NCBI GenBank assembly: GCA_008973525.1
Contig: WACJ01000311.1
Coordinates: forward strand, 248,001-312,000
DNA: 64,000 nucleotides
Direction: 5' to 3'
Source of the DNA: Stenopsyche tienmushanensis
Taxonomy: Eukaryota > Arthropoda > Insecta > Trichoptera > Stenopsychidae
How positions within the stretch are numbered: position 1 is the first letter of the stretch; the number at the start of each line of letters is the position of its first letter. Shown in pieces: positions 36,635 through 49,223 of this stretch. A program made the translations under genes and the position numbers. The notes beneath the pieces were generated by a model that saw nothing but the letters and a program-made list of their open reading frames with translations, did no database searches and was not told where the DNA came from.

Positions 36635-37652
36635 CTGAAAATGCTTCGGACCCAAATCATTGTCTTCGTCGTTTCGATTTAAGCTGTTGTTATAAACCAT
36701 CTCCGATTCGGCGTTTATTAACATTTAGGACGAAATTGCAGTCTGTTTAATAAGGACATTCGATAAGATTCCTTGATTTTTTGTCAAAAGAAACAACGCA
36801 TCCAAAGACATGCGATGCATGCGGATCGCACTTGTGTTGTTTCGATTTATTGATCATTTAATATTTATAAATCTGATTTGGTATTTTAAAGCTGTTCCTG
36901 GATCCAGTCGATTTGATAAGTTATTGGTTTCTTTCCACAAGGCACACTAATATCCTCTAATAGGAGACGAAACTAAAACACAGGACCGCCGCACCGCAAC
37001 AAAACATCGCACAAAAAACGGACAGATTTAATCTAATGATCGCCCAAAATGGATCACACCTTACAATGAAATTATAGAAATTACTCCGCTATTGGAATTT
37101 AAGTGCCGCGACTGAGAACTGCCCGAAAGTAAAAAAAGAACTCATTATTAACACCTCTAAAACCTGATGAATGAGCTCGAGGAATGTCGGCTTCAGCATC
37201 AACTTTGATCCTAGAAATCATGAATAATCTTCATCAACAGTGAAAATATTTTCACTGACACATCCGCATTTACACACGAAAACATCCCATTAACAAATCG
37301 ATGACAAATATTGATTCTATTTAATATAAAAATGTCCAAACATTGGTATAGTGCGTTAGTTCCTGGACGCTAATTATAAGAATTCTGGTTGATATTCAGA
37401 TTGGGGAAAAATATTTTAGCGTATCAGCAAAAAATTATTTATTAAAAGCAGGATTTGGAACCGGAACTGAACCGACAACTGGTAAAACTGTTATTTTTGT
37501 CTGAAACCGAAACTGAACCGGTTTGAAAATATCGTTTTTCGGTTCAGTACACGTCTTGCGCGAAAGAGTTTGATTGATTTTTGCATTGATTTAATATGTG
37601 ACATGGCATCCAAACCGTCCAATTCGAATCGTCTTCCTGATACGTTTTAAAT
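36635..37652. other. Non-coding, with a hAT-like relic at about 37440-37560
   Basis: 37440-37560 is rich in AACCG/ACTGAACCG words, which resemble the subterminal sequence of the hAT-like end at 43062-43145. Otherwise nothing recognised. Confidence 0.35.
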
Positions 37653-38268
37653 CAGTGCTCCCCAACCTTTTTACTTCTGCGACTTTTACGGACCACTAAT
37701 ATTAATATTTAATCCGATGATTTCCTTTACGAAGATCATCATTTCGCGGTAATAGTGATGATAAATTTTAGTACCGATGCCAGCAATTGAAAGTTCTTGT
37801 AAAAGTGGAAACATTTCTAAATCCTCTTCTTTTACGCGACAATCCCAAAGAACCAGCTTATTTTTAAATGCGCCGACCTTATTTCTCAGTTTAAAAATAT
37901 TTGTACAAAACCCCTGGAGAGAAAGGTTAATGTCAGTAGACTAAATATGTCCACCATATATGCGAGTTTATTCATCCATTTCTTGTTCAAAAAATGTTCT
38001 AGTAAGGCCGAGTTGGATCGTGGGATCGTTTTGGAGTGAATCGCTTAGTCAAATATCATCAATCCTTTGCAAAATCTTTCCATTAACCGCAAAAGGAGGA
38101 TGATCGCAGATTCTTTGATCCTCTTCCATTTATTCAGAAAGAGCACTCTTGTACATTGAGCTCGGTGACAGACGAAGACTTCTTTATTTTAAGAAGGAAA
38201 CTGACTGAATTTCTTGAAATTTGGCATACTGTTTGCGGCCCGGCGGAAAGTCTGATTGGGAAACACTG
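37653..38268 (-). mobile_element. Internally deleted hAT transposon with target duplication
   Basis: Its ends are CAGTGCTCCCCAACC (37653) and the reverse complement of CAGTGTTTCCCAATC (38268). Flanks TTTTAAAT and TTTTAAAC form an 8-bp hAT target duplication with one mismatch. On the minus strand broken transposase pieces are readable (for example KLAYMVDIF-like and SVTELNVQECSFW-like segments), too short for activity. The left end resembles the terminus at 13164, so they belong to one family. Confidence 0.75.
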
Positions 38269-39191
38269 TTTTAAACGATCTTGAGCTGTTAACCACGGTG
38301 CGATAATTCTCTTTTGCTTTGAAGGGCTTTTGGGCTTGGCAAGGGCTTTTGAAGCTTGTTCTCCGTACATGATTAGAGTCTATTACGACTACCTATGTAT
38401 GATTAATTTACAATAATCATTAAAGTATCAATGAGATCCATTGGAAAAATACCACACATTGAAAAGTTAAAACAGACAAACACCCAATATTTATTTCCTT
38501 AACATCAATCAAAATTACCGACTAAATTCTGCTTATTTTATGTTTATTCAGATTATATTAGACATATACGTATTTAAGATGGTTAAGGAAAATATCTAAA
38601 AAATTGAGCATTTACCTTAATACGTTGATGAGGTTTTATCGACATTTACGTATTTAGATTGTGGTCACCGACCACATTGTTGATAAATACTAGTGCGTAC
38701 TAATAATAAACAAATTGTGACATGATACAATTTGTTTAACAGCATTTAAATTCAATTTAATTCAACGTAAGTGTTCCCTCATACAATTGAAATATGAACA
38801 TCTCGTATATAAAATATATTAAATAACATTGAACAACATGAAAAATAATGTCGACATTTAAAAATAATATATCCGCATTTGTGCAAAAATATGTTACCTA
38901 AAAATAAATTGAAGAGAACATTCAGAAGAGTTGATCATCATACAAATAGAAATCGCGTAAATCGAGACAAATTAATAGACACAAAGTAAAAGGAGGTTTT
39001 TTATACCACTAATGCTATTATAACTTTTAATTCGTAATGAGTGTTATAAGGGCCTAGACATATGGTCATTAGAGGGTTGTGATATCCGGTGAATAAGTTG
39101 GATGGAGTTAAAAATCTAAGCCACGATATCTTCTTGTGATAATTTTGTAGATCTAGTTGAAGTATATTTTTGAAATGAAATTTGTACTGGT
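38269..39191. other. AT-rich non-coding stretch
   Basis: No gene or repeat recognised. Confidence 0.5.
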
Positions 39192-39350
39192 GCGGTAGGG
39201 GAATTTGGCTTGAACATCACGAAAAATGAAACTCCAACCGACAGTTGGACAGAAAGAGAGAAAAAATCGTTTCTATTCTCTTCGTCTTAATCACATACAT
39301 CACAGATGCGCTAAGCGCGCTCCCTCTACTGTGTGTGTCTGTGCTTTTTA
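39192..39350 (-). repeat. Interspersed repeat family F copy
   Basis: Read on the minus strand: ACACACAGTAGAGGGAGCGC, then AGTTTCATTTTTCGTGATG and CCAAATTCCCCTACCGC. It matches 27899-28065 and 25255-25357. Confidence 0.65.
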
Positions 39351-39411
39351 TTATATATTACACAATACACATCTTCATCCTGTAGCTAACAATTTCCATT
39401 AACAAATGTGT

Positions 39412-39685
39412 TTCCTAAACCGTGGCATCCCTAGACAAAAAAATACAGTGATGTCAAAATTGGAGACCGCGCAAGTCATGGAATATGGATCGTCCCCAGA
39501 CAAATAAATCCGGTGGTGTCAGATCAGGAGACCGTACGAGCCACGGAATAGGGCACATCGCCGGGCAAAAAAATCCAGTGGTGTCGGGTCTGAAAACCGT
39601 GAGAGCCACGGAATAGGGCATGTCCCCAAACAAATCCAGAGATGTTAGGTCTGGAGACCATGCGAGCCACGGAATAGGGCCCCCA
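39412..39685 (-). repeat. Tandem array of about 65-bp units derived from a transposase catalytic motif
   Basis: About four units, each carrying the phrase CCACGGAATAGGG or a variant, starting at 39476, 39541, 39606 and 39667 (spacing 65, 65, 61), with a partial unit before. On the minus strand each unit encodes a variant of PIPWLxRSPDLTPxDLF, the region around the third catalytic Asp of Tc1/mariner-type transposases. A 65-bp period shifts frame, so the array is not a continuous gene. It ends about 10 bp from the mariner at 39696. Confidence 0.75.
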
Positions 39686-39695
39686 AAATAATATA

Positions 39696-40529
39696 TTAGA
39701 TTGGGGAATAAGTTCGTAGCGTTTTTATCAAAAACTTTTATTTGAACAAAAATCAATAGTTTTAACAGTTAATTAATTAATTGTGTATTCGCCGTTGCTG
39801 TTTACTACCTCCTCCCACCTTTCGACCAATTTGTTGATGCCGTTCCGCAAAAAAAAAAATTAAGGTCCTCTTCATTGTTGAAGGTAACTCATCTCATATG
39901 GTTCGACGGGGAGTGAAAAAGATGGTAATCCATCGGTGCAAGGTCTGGAGAATACAGCGGATGCTAAAGGACCTCCCATTCGAGCTCTTGGAGTGCGGTT
40001 TGGCGACTTGTGCAACATGGGGCCTGCATTGTCGTGAAGGAGTATGGTTTGGACTTGTCGATGGGATATTTTCAGTTGAATAGCCTCTTTCACGCGGTGT
40101 AGCTGAGCTATATAGAACTCCTTGTTGACCGTGACATTCCTTTTGAGCATTTCTCAATGCACCATGCCCTCCCGAACCCACCAAACGCAGATCATGGTCT
40201 TCTTTGCATGGAGGTCAGGCTTGACTCTCGGCTTTGGCGTATCTCCCGGAGCCACCCATTCCTTTCTTTGCTTCATGTTTATGTAAAGGCACCATTTCTC
40301 ATCTCCCGTGACGATTCGGTACAAGAAGCGCTGTTTAAAACCAAAGAAGAGTAGGTGTCGAAAATGTTACTTTTTACCTCCATTCCATTTTTAAGACTCA
40401 AAGGTAATACAAAATAAACTATTCAAAAAGACGATTAACACAGATTTATAGAACAGAAATAGCTCTATCGAATGAACACTTGTAAACCAGAGGAATATAA
40501 AAACGCTACGAAATTATTCCCCAACCTAA
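39696..40529 (-). mobile_element. Mariner element, internally deleted, with intact ends and TA duplication
   Basis: The ends match in about 30 of 32 positions (TTAGRTTGGGGAATAA, then TTCGTAGCGTTTTTAT) and are flanked by TA on both sides (39694-39695 and 40530-40531). At 834 bp it is about 450 bp short of a full mariner. On the minus strand frameshifted transposase pieces appear in order: IVTGDEKWCLY (first catalytic Asp), MLKRNVTVNKEFYIAQLHR, LLHDNA (second Asp), then KLVERWEEVV-like sequence at the C-terminus. The N-terminal DNA-binding part is missing. Confidence 0.85.
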
Positions 40530-40531
40530 TA

Positions 40532-41870
40532 GTTAAAAAGGGTATAAACTAGAGAACTTTTTAAAGCTAAACCAAGTTCAAAATGGTTGTTAGTTTTTTG
40601 TTTAAAGAATTTAGAAGTTGACATTTCTAATTTGTTTGCAAATTTTATGTGATTTTGGGCACAGAAGTGATTTTCTTTAAATCAATTGCATACAATAATT
40701 ATTTATTTAGATCAAAAATACATTGCAAAATACAAAAACAGTTATTTCGTGCTATTACAACCACAGATTAAAAAGTTATGACGGTCTAAAGATGAAATTT
40801 TGGGTAGTTTTTCAAAATATTGAGAATATTTCGACAACCCTGACACTTAGGACATCAAGTTTATATGTGAAACATAGAAAAAGACCCCCTAACCCCCAAA
40901 AAATTTTGTTGATCCATTTGCAAAACACCCTGCATATATAGACTAGATAATCATGCAGACAGTCAACTAAATAGGAGATCCAAACGATATTTACATCATT
41001 GCTTAGCTAAGGATATTTCAATACATGAACCAAGTAAATGACATCGCAGACTGAAGTATGCATCTAACACATACTGTGCAGCTTAATTCTGAATACAAAA
41101 AAAAGTGATTAAGTTGTAGCGATTTTTAACAACTCTGAATATTAATGGCCACATAATGAATAGTCCACATAAATATGCGAAAAATACAGAGAATAAAGCG
41201 GTTGTGTGTATTACACGAAATATTTTTTGATGAAAATGAAAGAGATGATATTTCATGTTGATGGGTATCACAGAATGCCTTAATGATCCCATAAATTTGT
41301 TGTATGGCCAACACTCACAAAAAGCAATGAATAAATTTGAAAATTTTGCTTAATTACTGAGGTCTCGTTGTTTGTTCACGTCTTGTAATTTTACAAATAA
41401 TTGCTTTTTCTATTAGCGCTCACCTGCCACATTATGTATTTAATTAACGGACTCGGCGAGAGCGAAACGCGTATGAATTATAAGAGACCCCTGTTAACGT
41501 GTTACATTTTTAATAAACAAAATGCATGCCTTGCCCGACACTATCTCATCCAAATAACACACAAATACCGTACAAAAAAACACTGTCAAAGCCCTTGAGA
41601 TAAATTAACAAATTATACAATTCCTGACTGCACCCGGTCAATTCAATTGAGAGCGAGCGCGTACAGAGCATCAAATGCCATTGAGCGCTCGGTCAATATA
41701 TTATATCAATGTCGATGTACCATTGCGACACATTTATGTTAGACTGATTGCCAAGTGTTTCATAAATTGATAACTAATAAAAATGTTGTACGGTATGTTA
41801 AACAAGACGAAGATCATAGAAATAGCTGCTTGAAATGTTGCCAAAAGAATATAGCGTTTAAACTGTATGG
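40532..41870. other. AT-rich non-coding stretch
   Basis: No gene or repeat recognised; open frames of 60-100 codons overlap on both strands without domains. Confidence 0.5.
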
Positions 41871-42035
41871 TAGTACGGTCGCCTATTTGCGAGCGAATTC
41901 AGAAAGAGTTATCGATTTATACAATCATACGATGTACGCAAGACACTCCTTTCGTCTTTGTCTCTCTCCGAACTCAACGTTCAAGAATGCTCTTTCCGAA
42001 TCACTAAAATTCGATCGCAAATACGCGACTGTACT
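41871..42035. mobile_element. Family E short form with terminal inverted repeats (MITE-like)
   Basis: The left end, TAGTACGGTCGCC through GCGAATTC, and the right end, read in reverse complement as GAGTACAGTCGCG through TCGAATTT, are inverted repeats of about 30 bp (41871-41900 and 42005-42035). Both strands therefore translate to the phrase STVAYLR, which is an artefact. The interior matches part of 35789-36170. Confidence 0.65.
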
Positions 42036-42039
42036 CCTC

Positions 42040-43061
42040 AAAATGTTAAAATAATAGATTTCTAGAATAATAGTCCAACATTCAGGAAGACCTAATATAT
42101 TAGTTATTGTTTCATTCATATTATAATGGGTTGTGTTAAATATAAGATATATACAAACTCATCACTATGACGAATATATGAATTTCACATTGGAGCACTT
42201 AACTTCAATTGGCGCATCACTTAAATGCGATGTATTATAAAATTTCGCTTAATTGGGTCAAGCCGGTTAATTAGGTTCACATTTTCATTTGAGGGGAATT
42301 GTTGCACCTTGTATTTTACATAAATATGAAATATTTACATTTTAAATTCTACAATTATTATGAATTACTTTCACATTCCAGATGAAGCAGCCTGGATTAA
42401 ATCTTTGAGACGAATTGCAGCCTGGCGCTTTTACGAAGGTTGTATATCGCAGGTAGAGGGTGACCTCTGGCTTGATAAATTCGCTCCCCCAGCAGAGCAC
42501 CCTGCGGTGCGGACCTAAGTAAACTGAGACGGCGGGGCGCCACAACCTGTACCCCCAATTGGTCTGATAACAACCACAAAAAAAATCTTCCTCTTATAAG
42601 TGATATTTTACACTCATCATTGTCTACGCGTACACACCAACTATAAATTACCTAGTTCAAACGTTGACAACTACCTCTTTTCTCAAGATTCTCATATGCT
42701 GATATACACTGGATATAGATAATTTCTTCAAATTCAAAAAAATATTTTGTGTATCGAAGATCGAAATAAATGTATATTATAATTAAAGATAGGATTAGCT
42801 TGATGTTATATATAACTTACTTATATGAATTCGTGTTAAACTTATACAACCTGAAAAATTGAACATAAAAAAATGTTGTTTTTTTTCTAGATCATAGGTT
42901 CCCAAATTGGTTCCTACAGAGCCCCAGGGGTGCTTGTGGCCGCTGATGGAGTCTGTAGCTAATACAAATTAATTTGATGTATATTAACAATGGTCAGGGT
43001 AAAATAATTGTAACTCATTTTTATTATTATCAAAGTTAAAATAACTTAGGCGTACTTAAAT
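42040..43061. other. AT-rich stretch with isolated hAT-like phrases
   Basis: 42415-42560 is a GC-balanced patch without identity. Near 42897 the phrase GGTTCCCAAATTGG is hAT-terminus-like, but no partner end was found. Confidence 0.35.
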
Positions 43062-43145
43062 CAGTGCTTCAAACCGAAACTGAACTGAAAACCGATGAGC
43101 GGCTAAACCGTTATTTTTCCCGGAATGAAAATCTTAACTGAATAT
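43062..43145 (+). mobile_element. hAT-like terminal fragment
   Basis: It starts CAGTGCTTCAAACCG followed by repeated AACTGAA/AACCG words, typical of one hAT terminus. The R1-like LINE begins right after, and no opposite end was found. Confidence 0.4.
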
Positions 43146-43149
43146 AATT

Positions 43150-45275
43150 TATAGGATTTTCCACAAATGAGGAGATAAAACCAATCTTTCTCTCAATCAT
43201 CCCATGTTTCCGAGTCCAGCACCGGTAGACATGGTGGCCACCCCGGTTGGTGAAGAAGAGATGGGACCCCCCTTTACCTTTACTATTGGAGAGCTCGCCA
43301 CGGCTATTAAGCGTCTGGCGCACAATAAAGCTCCAAGACTGGATGGTGTCCCCAAGGTAGTCATCGGCCTAGTCGCCGATAACAACACGAACCTCCTGCT
43401 GACTGTATACAACACCTGCCTAGCGGAAGGGATCTTCCCAGCATCATGGAAAAGACAGAAGCTGGTTCTCATCCCCAAAGGGAAAGCACTTTCGGGTCCG
43501 TCGGCGTACAGACCACTGTGCATGCTGGATGGGTTGGGGAACCAGCTGGAGAAACTTATCTTTCAGCGACTCCAGCAGCACATGGAAACGGGTCTCTCCC
43601 CACAGCAGTACGGCGTCCGTGTAGACTGCTCCACAATCGACGCCATTAATCGACCCAAGCTGTAGACACGGTGAAACAGGCGTGATGTGGCAGCGTAAAA
43701 GCCAGTAGACACACGATAATGATTTCGTTAGACATCATGAATGCCTTCAACTCGGCGAGATGGCACCTGATCCTCAGCGCCTTGAAGGAAATTGACGCCC
43801 CACCATACCTCACCAGAATAGTGGAGAACTACCTGCACGGGAGAACTCCTATTTACATAGGCGCCAACGGGGAAAGAAGAGAAAAATCAGTGACGGCAGG
43901 CATTCCACAGAGGTCGGTGCTCGGACCCGCCCTATGGAACGTAATGTACGACGAACTGCTGAGGACGCTGCTAATGGGGAGCCAAAATGATCGCCTTCGC
44001 TGATGACGTTGCCATCCTACTCATCGCCAAATCCACGAAGATTCTGCAAACGACCTACGAAGACGCGTTGAGGAAGGTCAAGAAGTGACTGACAGGAGCT
44101 GGTCTGGAGCTCACAATCTAAAAATCAGAGGCCCTCTTTTTCACATGACGTAGGAAGCCTGCGTCCCCACCCCTATGAATCGATGCGAGATTAAATACTC
44201 AAGATCCATTCGGTATTTGGGGGTGGAGATTGATGACAAGCTCCGATTCATCACCCATACGAAGAAGGCGGCCAGCATCGCGGAGAACCTGGCCAGGTTG
44301 ATGCCCAACATTGGTGGCCCAAAAACAAACAGGAGGTGACTCTACAACGAGGTAGTGCATTCAGTACTTTTGTACGGCGTGCCGATATGGGTCGAGAAAA
44401 TACAAATTAAGGGCCAGGCTCAACATGGCGGTCCAGAGTCCAAGTCCAGAGAAACAACACAATCAGGGTAGATGCTGCATATCGCACAGTATCGAAAAAC
44501 GCCGTCCTGACACCGACTGCCATACGCCAATCGACCTGCTCGCTTACGAGAGACAGGTAATACAGAAAGGTGAAGACAAGAATAACGATAAGCAAAGCAC
44601 CATGGCGGCGTGGCAGTCCCGATGGGACAACTCCGCTAAATGTCGGTGGACTCACGAGCTAATATCGAACTTGAGAACCTGGATAGCCAAAAAGCACGGT
44701 CAACTGTGCTACCACTTGACCCAAATCCTTACCGGATAAAGCCGTTTTGGTAGCTACCTATACAAAATAATCAAAGAGACCGGCCCGAAGTGCCACCACT
44801 GCGGAGTGGAGTACGACGATGCTGCACACGCGATATTTATCTTCCCAGCATGGAGCACTGAAAAAAACATCCTACGGGAGGAGCTAGGAATCAGCTCGCT
44901 CTCCCTTAGCAACATGGTACCTTCAATGTTAACGGATGCTAGGGCATAGAATGCGTGGTGCAAATACACGACGTTCGTTATGCGGCAAAAAGTGGATGCT
45001 GAACGTACAAGAGAACGAACAATAGCAGCATCCTCCTAACAGACACACAGGCAACATCCAGGAGAACAAGATCGATCTGTCCTACTTGAATGATATCCAG
45101 AAAGAGACAAACGCTGAGCCCGTGAGAGACACATCGTTGTCACTCTTGTGTAATACTTAATTAGTAGCCGGGTGGCAGCCGAAGAGGAGGGGGGTTTGGT
45201 GGGTAAAAATCCCACACTACCACCAGAATGGTGGTGTCTTTTGAAGATTCCCCCTTTCGTAAACAAAAAAAAAGA
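43150..45275 (+). pseudogene. R1-like non-LTR retrotransposon, 5'-truncated and mutated
   Basis: In order: reverse-transcriptase fingers (HNKAPRLDGVPK, ANW-like ASWKRQKLVLIPK), palm (SLDIMNAFNSARW; AGIPQRSVLGP), catalytic FADDV at 43996-44010, thumb/connection (RYLGVEIDDKLRF, VLLYGVPIWV) and a Cys-His knuckle (CHHCG at 44791, then DDAAHAIF). Three or more stops and frameshifts break it (frames 43204-43665, 43719-44003, 44425-44739). The 3' UTR ends with GGTGGTGTCTTTTGAAG and a short A run at about 45266-45275. The product in life would be the endonuclease/reverse transcriptase that copies the element; the endonuclease half is absent. Confidence 0.9.
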
Positions 45276-46101
45276 TTAGTAGAAGGAACAAGGATCCAGA
45301 TAGAAAAAAGTTACTATAAAGTTGAAATTAAACTGAGATAAATCATATAGTTATATTTAAGATGAATCTAATGATTATTACGACGTATTAAATCATTATA
45401 TATTAATAAATACTTTCTTGAGTTCCTATTTAAAACAATTACACTTAAATATTGGATATTTTATATATCATACATAACAAGTAGCTAATATTTTATCAAA
45501 GTGTTTGCCGACCGCATTTTTATATTATACTTTTGCACATTTTCAAGAAATATAAAGTTATTTAATATCTGCGTGTGTGGGGAAAATCCTGCGCGAAGAA
45601 AGCCCAAAAACCAAAAAATCTGTACTATATGCATAACAAAGAGACATTTTCCTGATCCTTTGTGGGGAATATTCTTATCAGCAATAACCGCATAAAGCGG
45701 TTATAAATATTTTACAACGTGGATAAGTCGGGTCTGTATTCATTCATGAATCATACAATTATTTAATTGCTATTAAATAGTGCAATTCAAATGCATAATA
45801 GCGGATATCCGTTTTATTATCATATTTTATCCTTGAATATTGTAATGTATTTAAAACAAACACTAAATACATTTAATAATAACGTGCTCAGAAATCAATA
45901 ATGAAAGCCAAATGTTCATTTTGTTATTTAATTTTAATAACATATTGTATTTATTTAAACAATAAAAAGTATTTACAAATCTGTTCATATAAATTACATG
46001 GTTACATAAATCGCTAGTCCATCGTCATTTGAATTAGTTCAAATAATCAAATATTATTAATTAATATTTACATTTTTATCATTTCCTTTGAATATTCGAG
46101 T
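45276..46101. other. AT-rich spacer downstream of the proximal transglutaminase
   Basis: No gene or repeat recognised between the LINE poly(A) tail and the transglutaminase 3' end. Confidence 0.5.
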
Positions 46102-46107
46102 TTTATT
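46102..46107 (-). terminator. Candidate polyadenylation signal of the proximal transglutaminase
   Basis: AATAAA on the minus strand begins 22 bp after the TGA stop (46129). Such hexamers are frequent in AT-rich DNA, so this is the nearest candidate rather than a proven site. Confidence 0.45.
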
Positions 46108-46128
46108 AATATACATATGTTTATAATC

Positions 46129-49100
46129 TCACACTTCTTCGTTTACTACAATGGCTAAGAATCCATCGACGTCGTTCATTTCTTTTGAAATGAATTTCCC
46201 AACAATCGTATCTTCGCCGATTCGCTTCGGTTCAATTTTTATACAACCAGATGCAAATGATTTAGTTCCGATATTCTAAAATGAAATTTTATAATTGATA
46301 AATAGTTCGTTTTTGTATGAAAATCAAATGTTCAGATTATTATGCCTACCTCTTTTAACTGAATGCATGTTTGTTTTTCTCCGCATCCTTCAAATATAAA
46401 TTTGGTATCGGTTAATGGTATCGGTAAGGGGTTTTCTAGTTCATAAAAGACTTCTAATTCTTTTCCAATTAATGGTTTCGACTTGATGGTTAATTTGATA
46501 TCAGGTTTACGAACTCTGAAGTCGTCTTCGGCAAAGTAATCATAATCAGCGTTAACAATTGATGCAAAACATTTGACGTTGAAAGCACACTGAAAATAAA
46601 ATTATATGTATTTTTTTATATTTCAACATATATAACGCGTATGAGTTCATCGTTCAATATAAATGAATTAAACCTGATCGACTAATTTTTCATAATAGTC
46701 ATCAAATGTTACATTCACTTTTACAATTTCAGTTGTGTATGGCTGCATAACTTTTATGAAGTCAAATGTTTTAACTTTATTACAAATTTCCCCAGTATAA
46801 AGAATGGTGGCAATTGATATTTTGCCTTTAACTTCATGCTCCTTCTCGTGGGAATGATTCATTACTTTTAAAACCTTTAAATATTAGAAAAATTAAATAT
46901 CACAATTGTTTATGTTTCTTATATAATATAAACAATTTTGAACTTACCACATTGAAGTCTTTTCCTATATTAACATCATCCTTTAAAATCAACTCAAATT
47001 GTATTTCATTGAAGTCATCATTTAAGTAATAACCGGAAAGCCGGTTCTTTGACTGTTGAAGTGCTTTAAGCATCACAGCTCTCTCTTCTTCGCTTTCTTC
47101 ATTGCATTTGTATTCTGATGATATATTCTAAAATCATTACGTGTAATTAAAATTCAAACTCACTATATTAAAACATTTAAATACTGTAGCTATATATTTT
47201 ATATTATATATTACTTTTAGCTTCCATTTTCCAACATCTTTTGTAACAATAAGACTTCCGATGGCCTTTTTATCTTTTGATAGTAATTTAGGTGGCTCTT
47301 TTGCTCCGTTATATTTCCAATAAACCTGTAAACATGTATTTTCATGTATAAGCAGATACCATGAATTAGCCAAATATTAAATTTGTTTGTAAATCATATT
47401 TACCACGTCTGCATTCACTTCAGCAAACAAGAAACTACCATCATAGGGTTTTAATATGTCGCCCATTTTAATGGCAGCTAACGATGTTGGACCACATCTA
47501 AATAAATTTTCTGATCTTTCTTGAGGTGTAGAATCAATGGCTTGCCATCCATTATATTCAGATCCAATATCTGGTCTTTGCATCCAGACCTATTTATAAA
47601 TTTAATGTTAATATAAAATAAGTTAAAATATGTTAGAAAATTGCATTAAAAATATAGTTTAACGTACATCATTCCAAACATGATAATTCCAAATCGAGTC
47701 TCTCATCAGGTGTTGTATATAATTGCCATCTTCATCGCAAAAATAATCGATGGTTAAACTGGCCTGTGTATCGTGAGCTGATGAATACACTGTGACGGCT
47801 CGGCATGGAATCCCAACAGCACGGCATACTAATTTTAATAAAAGAAGATATTTAAATAATAACATAATACAGTATTATAACTATGTTTATGTATATTTAA
47901 TTTTATTAAATACATAATAATTCAAAATAAATTCTAACCTGTAGTAAGAACGCCTGCAAACACCCAACATTGTCCATATTTTACGGGCATTTTCGTTTTA
48001 TAATATTTCTGCAAAATCTCCATTGAACCGATCCAATCCACAGGAGCTTTGCCACCCGAAAAATTATTTTTCCAATTTCCCTCTACAACGCCCATATCGT
48101 CATTTGCATTTACAACCGCCGATATTACACGGGACACTCTGATAGGATCACTGCGAGATACACCTTTCATCTGAATTTCATAAAAATTTAAATTAATTTT
48201 ACATGCAAATTTTTGTATTTATTAAATTATATAATTCTAAGTTCGTTACCTTTCCTATTTCTCTAATTATAAACAACGAACAATCCAATATGTCTTCTTC
48301 AAACTGTGCATATTTCCACGTGGTGCGCTGAGGACGGTTATACGATCCCCTGGATATAATACCGGTATCTAATAGAACATATTCTTTGCGCTGGTCTTCG
48401 TCTAAAAGTTAAAACAATGCTTAATTTATCACAATTTATTCCACGTTAAGCTTGCAATAAGTATACACATACCTTCCATAAATACGCTATCATTTGAACA
48501 CCACGGATTGAACAGAATATAAAAGCATTTTGTGTGCAAATAACTGGCTGAAAATATTCCGTTGTATAAAGTATCAATTTCTATTCTCCACGGGGCGATT
48601 ATGCATTTATACGAAGATAAAATTTTCACTTTTAAATGGTTCTCATTCTGACTTTCAATCGTTGCCGCCCACGATTTTTTGGTTGCAACTGAGTCTTTTA
48701 TTAATGGAATTTCAATGAGTGTGCCGTTTACGTAACTGGGATTCTCCTCGTCTGTACAAAAATAGATGTATTACACTCAAGCTGTAAGCCTTAATAGATT
48801 ACTATATGTTTTCACGTCAAATACAAAAAAAATACCTGTTACAGTAAGAATAAATGATAAATCATCTGTATCGGATAAGAATGGACGATTTAGCACAATG
48901 TCCAAATAAAAAGTTTGTCCTCTTCTCACAACCAGCTGTGGATTACTCTTTGTCATTAAATCATACAGATTTGTATGATGTAATATTCCATTTTCTGGTA
49001 TACAAAAATCTATCTCATTCACAGTAAGTATGTTATTTGATGGATTCATTTCTGTAAATCAAAGATTGATCAGTATTGAAAATATATAAAATTTTATAAT

Positions 49101-49191
49101 ATTATATGTTAACTAATCGCAATAGTCTTAAACGCTATTGAATTTGTAAATTGCTTACTAGTGTCGTCGGTTTTACTACCGAATACAAACT
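46129..49191 (-). CDS. Transglutaminase, proximal tandem copy (12 exons, about 700 aa)
   Basis: Ca2+-dependent protein-glutamine gamma-glutamyltransferase, which crosslinks proteins through glutamine-lysine bonds; in arthropods the family acts in clotting, cuticle and epithelia. Exons read on the minus strand: 49191-49159 (5' UTR), 49051-48836 (ATG at 49049), 48751-48473, 48401-48250, 48170-47939, 47828-47668, 47589-47404, 47325-47215, 47127-46948, 46874-46674, 46589-46350, 46275-46129 (TGA). All introns are GT-AG and 71-110 bp, and the reading frame closes exactly to 700 residues. The N-terminal beta-sandwich is followed by the catalytic core. Cys283 lies in YGQCWVF, His342 in WNYHVWND and Asp365 in [11 protein letters not shown]; the spacings of 59 and 23 match the family. 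The W of VEGNW (oxyanion tryptophan) is present, and two C-terminal beta-barrels follow. No signal peptide is visible, as is normal for leaderless transglutaminases. Family assignment is certain; substrate and tissue are unknown. Confidence 0.97.
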
Positions 49192-49223
49192 GATGGGTCA
49201 AAGACTATTTTTTCACTTTTATA
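49189..49223 (-). promoter_or_regulatory. TATA + initiator core promoter of the proximal transglutaminase
   Basis: On the minus strand TATAAAAG lies at 49223-49216 and the arthropod initiator TCAGT at 49193-49189. The first T of TATA is 32 bp upstream of the initiator A (49191), which is canonical spacing. A 33-bp non-coding exon follows and ends at a GTAAGC donor (exon end 49159). It contains no ATG, so translation starts in exon 2. Seen in the sequence; transcription itself is inferred. Confidence 0.75.

Noticed and set aside
41755..42119. Frames of 99 and 64 codons on opposite strands, both with STVAYLR
   Set aside because: The shared peptide comes from the terminal inverted repeats of a MITE.
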